From Eremomyces bilateralis CBS 781.70 (Eukaryota; Ascomycota; Dothideomycetes; Eremomycetales; Eremomycetaceae): 64,000 bases of DNA. Below, in pieces: positions 46,601 through 56,303 of this stretch (position 1 is its first letter; every line of letters starts with the position of its first letter). Location of the stretch: assembly GCF_010015585.1 (NCBI RefSeq), contig NW_022985075.1, forward strand, positions 62,001 to 126,000, read 5' to 3'. The notes below the pieces were generated by a model, which was given only the letters and a program-made list of their open reading frames with translations, was not told where the DNA came from and made no database searches. The translations under genes and the position numbers were made by a program.

Positions 46601-47403
46601 GCTGGCGGCTGGAAGGACGGCGGGGCGACGACAGGTGCCGACTTTGGGGCTTGGGTGACGGACGGTTGGCTGCTATATGTTAAGGCCGGGAGGGGGGTTT
46701 GATACCGATCGGGTGGGATGACCAACTGGATGCGAGGACGCTGTGCTTTTGCACTCGCGCTCCTCGGTGGATCCTTGGCGGGAACAATTGGTGGTAGCTC
46801 AGGCTCATTGACGTCTGCAACAAAAACAGGGATGTTGGTGGGTGTTGCATGAGTGGCAGGCGCGATAGTAATACGCGGCCGTTGCTCAGCCTGTTTAGCG
46901 TCCCAATGGGCTGCACCATCCCGCCAAACTCCAATGACGTTTGGTTTCGGCTCGCAGCTTTGATCTCTCGATTTCGATCTAAAAGAAAATGATCGTTTGT
47001 CCGGCTCGGAATGGGTTGTTCTGTTGCCATGAGACGACGAGGAATCCAGTAAAGGTGGGTTTCCAGCAGAGAGCGGATCCGAACCACTAGACGAACCACT
47101 GGACGGGGTTACTAGTGTGTTGTAGAGAGGGGCCGATATGGTTTGCCTCATATCGGCTTTCGGGACCGCTCGCAGAATAGTTCCTTGTGTCTTAGATTCC
47201 ACGTGACTCTTGCCAAGCTTCGATGCCCACTTACTCCGCGATGGCGGATGGATCTGTGACCGCCGCAGGTTGTCCATGACGAAATTTGTTTGGATCGGAG
47301 CGGGAGTGGTGGCTCTTCGCTGACTGAAAATCGACCTGCTGTCTAGCTGGATAGGAGAAGACGGTTGAGGAGGAGCAAAGGGGGAGTCTCCTTCTTGCTC
47401 CAT
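43662..47403 (-). CDS. Large UBA-domain protein, fungal-specific
   Basis: Exons 47403-44754 and 44704-43662 give 1230 residues. The first 500 or so residues are disordered and Ser/Pro-rich with basic patches. The middle holds a conserved-looking helical region (IIIQKIMENLDDLGDLFAAA, then FYRVFKRHEMHLIRTVLRK), a layout that resembles the F-box-like head of fungal proteins but is not certain. A second helical region follows (FFTRDTYIIAALKLLVLERC, then INDAFWRIWTFCRIFGRGRG). The C-terminal 45 residues form a UBA domain (AIFRIVEMGFTAEEAKYALR, then MDRAVELLLRNGG) with the MGF loop that contacts ubiquitin. Ubiquitin binding is expected from that domain; the rest of the role is unknown. Start chosen at MEQEGDSPFAPPQ, because the open frame upstream has no protein-like composition. 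Confidence 0.88.
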
Positions 47404-49506
47404 GGTTAACGAGATATTATGCGGTAGAAATAACGCGATAAGGAAGAGAGGATAGAACGGATAAACTGAAAAGCAGGCTGTGCCTCGCCCACCAAAAGAC
47501 TCATATACGGCAAGGCAAACAGAGGGGACGCAAGAGGCCGAGAGGATATGGATTGCTAGACCATGCGAACGCAAGATCGAACAGAATTCAGACTGATCAT
47601 TGGTTGTAGACTCGGAAAGCAAATGTAAATCCAGATATGTGGCAGACGCAATATCAAAAACGAGATCAGATGCATGGAAGGTGAGGGAGAGGGCCGGATT
47701 CATATTTCGGACAGGGCAGCGGGGGCTAAAAAGAGACCGATGATGGTAGTACAATACGGCAACTCCACGCTACGGTACAGCCTTCGAGGTGAGATACAGC
47801 CAGATATGGGATCTGTAGCCGGCGGGCCACAAAACGTCCTGGTATTATGGAGCATGATGTATCTTACTAAATTCCGGATGATGAGAGTGACTCTGAGGTC
47901 AGAATACCAACCGTCAGGCATGCTACGAGCGATGATGTGGCAAGGATTGAGGTGGTGGAAGGGAACTCAAATACTTGAATGTAGGTCAGAAGTTCCTTGG
48001 AAACTTAATGGAAGGGTACGAGGGGGAACTGAAAATAGATCGATGAGGCGCAATCGCCCCCACAGCCGGGAGATCAGCTCGATGTAGCCAATCATGATCA
48101 TCCATCCAGGACACCCATGCCAGCAGCCTCCCTTAACCCCACCTGGTCATCGAGCTGGTGCAGCTTGCGAGGCGCTTTTTTTACCCTCCCATCATCGCTC
48201 AATACGACAACATCGACAATTTGACATCTTGTTCAGTTGTTCTCACTCATGAAAAGACGTTGCATACGGATAGGATCTTGCCATGTCGTCTTTCTAGCTA
48301 GGGGTGGGCTGGACGAGGGTAATATGTTATCGAACTGCCCGTCTACATCGAGCTAGGAGACCGGTTCTCATGAGTTTCTGCCTCGTGCTGCTCCAGATCT
48401 TGACAGCCACAACGCGCCCTCTAATTTCATCCGATCCTCTGATTTCTGCGCCTCATCTATTGATTTGGTTGGTTCTAGACGTCAATTCTGGTTTATTTGG
48501 TATCCTGGAGATACCCTCCCCTTCCACAGTGGGTAATATCGTCCAGCCTCGCTGCCAACGAGACCTTCTACCTATACATTTCCCATATATGAAATCAAGC
48601 AAAGTCAACATCCAGTCCAAGAGCAGATTAATCCGCGTCAGTACCTCAAATCACTGACACTCTCGGGTGCGGTGGCGTGGGTACTTATCTCGAAAACGGT
48701 CAGCGTCCAAATATATTGCATGTTAGATAAGTTCACTCGCATTATGGCGGAATAGATTTGAATTCCGCGCCTTACTGACGATTTCACGTACCTATCCTAC
48801 CGCAATAGAAATCGCATGCAGCATAGCCGAACGCCAAAGTGGCCTATTTTCGCAGATGGGCCGTGGATGCATCTATCAACATTCATCTCGGTTTTGATTT
48901 CATCAATTCAACCATTAAAACACGATATATCGCGGGCGAAATGGCACGAATGACCTCCAGTCCACTCATTCGCAGCCATGTGATCATCATCAGGGTGTGC
49001 AATTGCTGGCATGCAGTGTCTTGTAAGACTCCATCATGTACGGCCTCGGTTGGGATCATCTTCGACTCATAGCGATATGCGCACTTTGCTACCCGAGGGA
49101 ATGAATTCCGGATAAAGGTGGTCGGTCAGTCATTTCTGGTCGCATGACCTCATTGGCTTAACGGCATACCTACCTAGTCAGCCCTGCTTGCCAACGTCTT
49201 GATCGGTGAGAGACATATTCTGGACACCTCCCTCTCACGCTACTAAACACCAACCACTGCCCCTCGAAACATCCCGAACGCCTATATCATACTTTAGTGT
49301 ACCCAGCTTGATAATGGGAAGATTGTCTTCATCCTCCTCTTCGGTTACTATACATGGGACTGAAGTCATGGCACTTGTTTTGGCATCGACATACATCTTG
49401 GCCTAATCCATCAGCGCTGGGACACCCTCTCTCTGCTTTTCGACCAGGTTAGGCTCAACAGTAGTCCTTTCAATAGGTATATAGTACGTCTAGTTGAACC
49501 TTCAGA
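47404..49506. other. Divergent intergenic region, 2.1 kb
   Basis: Between the UBA-protein start and the orphan-family gene. Short frames on the plus strand (47674-48087, 48304-48657, 48839-49072) lack motifs and mutual splice phase. No repeat or RNA gene recognised. Confidence 0.45.
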
Positions 49507-49969
49507 ATGTTAAATACGCATAGGCGAAGCCAGTACTCGAAAGGTCGAGGAAGACAACCGGAAAGTACAAAGGGCAGAAGAAGGATCCGCGATATCGGTA
49601 TAAGGAAGGATTGGACGAATGTGACCGTGGATGATATTGTTGCCGGTTTGTCTGTGATTGTATGAATATCTCTGGATCTATTTCTATGCTCTAATAATAC
49701 TCTAACTGGCCTATAGGGAAACTGTATCCCTCACTTCGGAGGAGTACCTTGCCGGCCCCGAGAAATATCCGAATGCATCTCCGCCGCCATTGCCTAGCGA
49801 CTTACTTCCACGATTCGGGAACGAGACATCCGAACAGCTGAACTGGAGAGGAAGGAATATAACACCTACTATAGCTGTCACTCCCAGGCTGACAGATCGC
49901 GATAGCAGCAAACCCGAAGTGGATCTGGGCAATCGTTCTCTCCCCACAGATCCAGGCGATTACGTTACG

Positions 49970-52560
49970 ATGTCATATCATCGCAACAGCAAGAATGTAG
50001 TGGACAGTTCGAGCATTGAGATGTACTTGATGCGTAGAGATAGCTGGGAAGAGATCCAGAGAGTTGTAGAATCCTACTTGTTGGAAGACACCGGTGGTAT
50101 CTGCTATGCGAATTTTAGTATCGACTGGGATCTGACAAACTTCATCGGCAAGGAACTGGATGGCACCGCTGAGAACTTGGATAAATGGCTGACCATCTCC
50201 GGAACAATGCATGAAGCATATGCAGCAAGCTGTGTACAATACATGGCATCGGTTGAAGCCTGGAGCGAGCTGGGTACCAGTCTTATTGATATAATCAAAA
50301 AGGCATCTGCAGTAATGTCAAGTTATGAAGCTCAAGGTGAGTAGCGTTTTCTGTTTAGGATGACTACTGCTCTCATGGGCAAAAGGAATAGCGTATACAA
50401 TGGCCTCGTGGAGTTTTATTTTTTGCGTGAAGAACCTCGAACCTCGAACCTCGAACCAATACGGCTAGACATGGATAGAGATGATCACAGCTTCACACAT
50501 TCGGGGCCACTCCCTGCTTCGAAGAACGACCACGACAAGATGACCCGGACTGACTGGATACCTCCACCAGTGCAAACGGCGTCCCTCAGAAAAACAGTTC
50601 CAAGCGCAACAACAAGCAGGCCACCAGTGTCTGAAGTTATTTCAGTGGATGTCTTTTTTGTTTCACAAATATAGATTGCTGACGCAGTTTCATAGCCGTA
50701 AATAGCCCCTTCCAGACACTCTTGCTGAGATTAGTTCCAAAGGATCCCTGGAGTAGCGAAGAGTGCTATAGCATCGTATGGGCAGCGGGCCCAAAAGCAC
50801 ATATTACTGCACTTGCGCAACAACTAGTCTGGATTGCTGCAGTACTTCGTGTCCCTAATACGGAGATATCCTACTCCGACGTGCAGATGTCTCCAGAAGA
50901 GAGGTGGTGGAAGGGGTTCGAGCGAGCCGAACGTGATCCTAAGATGCGCGACCCTGACGAAGCAGCTGAATTCAGCATTACAGTCAACAGCACTGTACAA
51001 ATACCTTCCACTGAAAGGAGATGCTGGGCTTCACTGTTCGATGGATGTGTGGTTGCACGCGGGTTTCCAGCCCCTGAACGCGGTGATGAAATTGGCCTCG
51101 AACTGCCGTTCGACATGATGACAGAGTTCTCTAGCATGTCATATATGTTCGAGTACCCGAAAGGGTTGGCGATGAGAGGCTACTCTTCTATTCTCATCCC
51201 TCAGCGGGAAACACGGCACGGAGTACAATGGCACTACGTCCACAAAGATCCCAAACAAGGAGAGCTCATGATTACCGACGTCGAGGATCAGTTCCAAGAT
51301 GCCTTTCGAAGGAACCCAGTCCAGGAACCGATGGAATGCACTAATGTGTCTCCCTACGACCCCGAGACCAATCGTGTGAATATACCGCCTCGAAGGGATG
51401 GATATCATCCTCTATTTGTCGACTTTTCAACGAAACGAGCCTTTCTTGGCCACAGCACAAGCTCCTTGGTGTACCTCGGTGCCAGGAATCTCGAAACCGG
51501 AGAAACAGAGTGCGGCACTATCCGACCGACTGACGCTGGCATTGATAAATCGACCTGGATAGCTAGGGAGGCAGTATCGACCCTCGTTGTCCCAGGTATG
51601 GGTATTCTGGGTGCTAATCTGCAAGCAAAATTTATTGTCTCGAAAGCAACGAGCACGAAGCACTTCTCAACAATTCGCCAAAACCTCTTGGATCGATTAA
51701 CAAATGCGAAGAACCGCAACACAATCGTTGTAGATGTTGGCACGAAGCAAGCCTATTACGTGTCAGAGCTCAGTGTCGTTTTAGAGGCACTCCATATCTG
51801 GGCCAAAAATCGGGAGGATGAGGCGCTTTTGGAAATTATCCCACGTGCAACTCCTTCGCCAGATGGCGGGAATGCTTCATACAATGCGATATTTGAATCG
51901 AGGGGCGCCCTTCTAGTAGAAGGCTTGGGAAATGAAAAGGATGTGCATGTGGCCGATCAAGTACACGCCATCATGGACGAGATCGAACTTCGCAAAGATT
52001 GTAACCTCTCGAGTCAAGAAGAAGGTGCAAGGGTTAGAACATTCCTTAGAAGCGGACGTCGTCTGTATGGATGGGACTTATTCGACGTTGCGCTCGGCAT
52101 CAGAGGAAGCTCCAGGAAGTTTGTCGACGTTGACCCGACCAGGAGCGGGAACTGGGTAACTATACCGGAAGTGGACAAAAGCATGATTGTCCTGTTCACG
52201 CAAGGGTTGAAGCAACCAATACGGCCGGCCTCCTCACACGGTTTATGTCGAACTTGGAACCCCCTCCCGGAACAGCGATTCTTACTCCTAGCCAGCATCC
52301 CCTGCATTCTGCGAAAGTGTTCTCAAGACAACCCCAAGTTGTCCGAGTTCCACCACTGCGTCCCATCTCCCCAAAGCAAGCTGTTTGAACCATGCGAATT
52401 CGACCATGGACCAGTCTGCTACCGTGCCCAGCACCTAGACAAGAAAGTCTCGACACAATCCCTTGATTTTGGTTCGGCTAAAGAAGGCTCTGTCATTTTT
52501 GGTGGCCAGGGGACCCTCCGCAGGCCCGTTGAAGGACATTGTATGCAGTACACGGGTTGA
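49970..52560 (+). CDS. Fungal orphan-family protein, start and 3' end uncertain
   Basis: Exons 49970-50336 and 50696-52560 join in phase and give about 743 residues. The motif set WASLFDGCVVARGFPAPER, then IGLELPFDMM, GYSSILIPQRE and VQWHYVHKD recalls an uncharacterised family widespread in mould genomes, often near HET or NACHT-type genes. That comparison is from memory. The later GRRLYGWDLFDVALG and a LCRTWNPLPE segment fit the same family. No signal peptide or membrane segment. The frame is open back to about 49715 without an ATG. A separate open stretch with ATG at 49507 (ending TVDDIVAG) looks coding but does not join in phase through the best acceptor. The 359-nt intron is long and holds a 7-bp repeat. 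Near the stop another frame (52463-52714) also looks coding, so the C-terminus may be spliced differently or decayed. Confidence 0.65.
50432..50457 (+). repeat. 7-bp x 3.7 repeat inside the orphan gene's long intron
   Basis: Three perfect gaacctc units plus a partial fourth. It sits in the predicted 359-nt intron and contributes to its unusual length. Confidence 0.8.
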
Positions 52561-53741
52561 ACGGCATTCTTCAAACCTGGGCATCGCATTTGTCGGAAGC
52601 CATTTTGTTTTTCGAAACGACGATGTTGAAGCCTTCCCTGCTCCACTTGCGATTCCAAGGAGCACTCGCAGGGAGGAGCTTACGTCTAAAGCACACAGAA
52701 CCGGGACTGTATGATTTGCTGCGGAGGGTTGGGAGGCAACAAATATGAGGATCTTTCCGCATCCCTCACGCATGGATTATGCACTACAGCGTACGAGTCT
52801 ATGGTTGCGGTATTGGGAGGAGATGCATCGTAGAACATCATACCTGCATATCAGCACCATCGGAATCGTCGAAGAACACGTACCCAAAGGCGAGGGCGCA
52901 AGGATTACTGGCTGGACATAAGCTGAATGCTGAGCAGAAACCGAAGCCCAACAAATGTTCGGAATGTGGACAAACTGAGCTATGCTTGTGGGTCGACAAA
53001 CACCATCTGGGAAAACACCGTCTAGACAAACACCTCGCAAGCCATAAGACAGCAGACACAAAGCCAACATGACACGCTCTTGCTACGGCCAGAGCAAGGA
53101 AAGGCCGAACCTGGCGTGCAAGGAATCGACATAACATATTTCGTACGTTATTTTCCTAGCGACCATAATGGTACTGGAATCCAAGCACGGCCAAACGACT
53201 CAGATCCACTCGAGGAGCAGTAGCCAAAGAATAAAAATGCAATGAAATACGGGAAGGAAGACGCGTCGTTCCCATATATTTTGGGTTCCAAGGGGCGACA
53301 AGGACACATGTAATGCAGTTGGGTCTAGTGGATGAATGTTTAGGACAACTCTACCTGCGATCGTTCGATGAGAAGAGGGCGCTTTCAAAGAAAATTCCAC
53401 TCGAGCCCCGACTCTAAAGGTTAGGTGATAAGTGCCGTACCGAATGAAATCATGATGGTAGTTGAGGATTGAGGATGGTGGCGAGGATGGGTGGGCATGG
53501 CGTTGGGAGAGAGAGATTCATACGCCCGTCAGCCGTCAGGCCTCTCGGCGAGGCCCATGTGGGGAACTACCTAAGCTGACTAATTACGTACATTGGTGCC
53601 TTGTGGCCTTGTGCCCCCATTCACGATTTTCTATCTTCGGTCTTCTAACTAGCTTCTAGTTATATCTGCGGCTAACATAGGGAAATATTATAACTGTGTT
53701 AAGGGAATAAGATGGTCAGTTTGCTGAATGCCTCTGTTCTT
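52561..53741. other. Tail of the accessory tract; possible extra exons
   Basis: Contains a plus-strand open stretch at 52779-53072 whose end is Lys/His-rich with Cys pairs (NKCSECGQTELCLW). It could be a last exon of the orphan gene or a remnant. An antisense frame covers the same bases (52838-53137). From 53150 to 53741 nothing is supported. Confidence 0.35.
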
Positions 53742-53744
53742 CTA

Positions 53745-54605
53745 GGTTCTGACTAGAGTGACGCTGCTCTTACTCGGGCACAGCGTCGGATCGGAGGGTT
53801 GAGACCATATAGTTAGTAGAAGGGCATGTATAACTAGGAGAGAAGGTGTAGGAGAGAAGGTGTAGAGGGATATCATGTTCCTGGGTCTAGTCTTCCAGTG
53901 TCCTGGATGAACTGTATCGTTGCCGTAACTACTTCCGTGTTCGGAGACCATCGTTTGATCGGGCCGTCCTTTGGTTCTGATTCGTACGCTCCAAGGAGGA
54001 AAGGCAGGTCCCTTGCTCGGGCTCCCGCCACTGTCTTCAGTTGCTGTCTCTGTTCGTCCCATTTCGTGCATTCTAGTATAAAGTGGTGGACGCTCTCTGT
54101 TGCTCCGCATTCACAGTCGCTACTTTCGGCCTGCGCGATCTTGTAGAGGTAGCTGTTGAGGCGACAGTATCCTGATCTGGCTTGTACTAGTAGGGCTGCT
54201 TGGGCTCTCGATAGCTTGTCGTAGAGCTTTCTTGTATGTCTGCTCGGTAGTGCTTTGTCGAGGTCCTTCGCGAGGCGTCCGGTCTTTTTGGCTAGGAAGA
54301 CCTTTCTCTTTGCTTCTGGGTGGCTCCTTCCTTGCTTGATCGCGTGTCTCAGTACTATGGTATGCTCTTCTGGTCCAGATCCGGTGGTAGTAGCGAGTTG
54401 GGCGAGGTCGTGGGCTCTCTCGTTACCTTGTATTCCCTTGTGCGCTGGCACCCAATGGAAGGTGAAGGTGAACCTCTTTTCTTAGCCTCTGCTAGTTTCT
54501 GGAAGATCTCCTGGAGAGGTTTATTCTTTTTCCATTGCGGTCTTTTGACCATGCCTAGGGCCTTCTGGCAGTCGGATAGGAGCATGGCGTTGGAATGTAA
54601 ACAAG
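53745..54605 (-). mobile_element. 5'-truncated LINE fragment, Tad clade (RNase H and zinc-knuckle end of ORF2)
   Basis: Remnant of a non-LTR retrotransposon read leftwards. It starts within the RNase H domain (AMLLSDCQKALGMVKRPQW). The domain's C-terminal signature FTFHWVPAHKGIQGNERAHD continues in a second frame, so one frameshift lies near 54480 in an A-rich run (gaaaag). Next comes the typical C-terminal zinc knuckle (CECGATESVHHFILEC). The ORF2 end stops at 53873-53875 and about 130 bp of 3' UTR follow, with a 14-bp tandem duplication. The reverse transcriptase, endonuclease and ORF1 are absent. This is the usual result of incomplete reverse transcription. I could not fix target-site duplications, so both borders are approximate. 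Confidence 0.85.
53836..53863 (-). repeat. 14-bp x 2 tandem duplication in the LINE 3' UTR
   Basis: Two perfect copies of aggagagaaggtgt (plus strand). Short 3' tandem units occur in LINE tails; if sister copies share it, it belongs to the element rather than the host. Confidence 0.85.
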
Positions 54606-54668
54606 AATTGCGTCACATGGGCAGCACAGAATCTAAGTCACGTGCCTATTTATGCCTTACTGACTCAT

Positions 54669-54691
54669 TTATTGCCTTATTGCCTTATTGC
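54669..54691 (+). repeat. 8-bp x 2.9 repeat between the LINE and eL24
   Basis: Almost three copies of ttattgcc, 170 bp before the eL24 start, thus in its promoter. Confidence 0.8.
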
Positions 54692-54859
54692 ACGACCCGC
54701 CTCCCAAAAGAGGATTAGCTCGATTGAAGCGAAGGGTAGGCTTGGCACACAACGTCCCATTTTGCCTACACATCACTAAACCTCCAATTGACGACATACC
54801 GGTTTCAACCTCTCCAATTCAACCACATAGTCACCGTTTCTATCCCATATCCGGTCAAC

Positions 54860-55552
54860 ATGAGGACATACGACGACGTGTTCTCCGGCCAGCGGATCTA
54901 CCCTGGAAAGGTTCGTACCGCACCTGGCATCCCATCAACGGCTTCCGAATCCCAAAGACAGCCTGAACGAAACGACATGGGAGATACTAATGAGGCATTT
55001 TTCACTTGTAGGGGAAGCTGTATATCCGCGGCGACAGCAAGATCTTCCGATTCCAGAATGGCAAGACCGAGAGCTTGTTCCTCCAGCGAAAGAACCCGCG
55101 TCGCATTGCCTGGACCACTCTGTTCCGAAGGCAGCACAAGAAGGGCATCACTGAGGTTCGTAGACACCCGATCGTGTTTCCGACGCCATGCACCAGACGA
55201 GCGGATCCTGCATCGCCGCAATCAACTTGACTGTTCTCGGATCTGACCATTCTCCTCCCAATAGGAAGCCGCTAAGAAGCGCACCCGCCGAACCGTGAAG
55301 CACCAGCGCGCCATCGTCGGTGCCTCGCTCGACGTCATTAAGGAGCGCCGCTCCATGCGACCCGAAGCTCGTGCCGCTGCCCGAACCGCCGCCATCAAGG
55401 AATCCAAGGAGAAGAAGGCTGCGACCGAGAGCAAGAAGAAGCTGGAGAAGGCCAAGAGCGCTTCCGGCGCCGCGAGGGGCCAAGGACAGCGACTCCAGAG
55501 CAAGCAGGGTGCGAAGGGCGCGGCACCGAAGGTGCAGGCGAAGACCCGTTAA
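54860..55552 (+). CDS. RPL24: 60S ribosomal protein eL24
   Basis: Component of the large ribosomal subunit that forms a bridge to the small subunit. Exons 54860-54910, 55012-55155 and 55265-55552 give 160 residues, close to yeast (155). The N-terminus MRTYDDVFSGQRIYPGK is joined by intron 1 to GKLYIRGDSKIFRFQNGK. RKNPRRIAWTTLFRRQHKKG follows, then KKRTRRTVKHQRAIVGASLD after intron 2. The tail is Ala/Lys-rich. In most ascomycetes the first residues are MRTYDD or MKVE; this one is the mould form. Codon use is strongly biased to C-ending codons, as expected of highly expressed genes. The LINE remnant ends about 250 bp upstream. Confidence 0.97.
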
Positions 55553-56303
55553 GGTTGGACGTGCTTGGGTTGTGGTGGGGATGAAAGCTACATGATCGTA
55601 CAGCGGTTGCTGATGCATCGGAACAACTGGGTATCAACTGGGTATCGGCGTCTTTGCATGGCCTGTTATTCATCAAAGGGCTTATAAAATGAATCCACGT
55701 CTCCGAGATTGAGACAACATTAAAGTCATACCCTTCAAGGTGTCGGCCGATTGCAGGCCTGTCACTAACCCCGAGATTTCGTATCAACAGTATGGCCAAG
55801 ACTCGCGCACGAATAACTTTGAAGTCTCTCAATTTTTTGGGTTAATACCCTAACTCCACATGCCATCCTATCGTCACCGCTGGAGTAGTGCTTTATCTAT
55901 ATAGACCAGCGCCGAAAGGGGAAGAAAAGAAAACCCACGCTGGATGAATTCATCATTTGAGAATTCCGCATCTATAATTCAGAAACCCTCCGAGCGAACC
56001 AGTAACCCTATCAATCCGCATCTCGAGAAGTGACATATCAAGTACAGGAACGCCCAGTACGTAAGGGGGGGAGGAGTGCATTCTATCATGCCGTGAGCAT
56101 CCACGGGTTCAACGAAGTAGCCTGCTCTAGAAAGCGGATCGATTGAAATGCGCCATGCATGCTGATGCGAGAAGATATAAGAAAAACAGCAACTGGCCAA
56201 ATCCCGCCACACCCACTGCATACAGCATGAAATCTGTGGCCGAATAAGGAAGCCATGGTTCGTTTAGCTAATGGCACACTGGGTTGTTGCCAAACCCGAG
56301 CCT
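55553..56303. other. Convergent 3' region
   Basis: Holds the 3' UTRs of eL24 and of the Nim1-type kinase. No further gene seen. Confidence 0.5.

Noticed and set aside
52838-53137. Minus-strand Cys-rich 99-codon frame
   Set aside because: Overlaps the plus-strand stretch at 52779-53072, has no clean signal peptide and no splice partners.
54320-54718. Plus-strand frame opposite the LINE remnant
   Set aside because: Antisense of RNase H and zinc-knuckle sequence.
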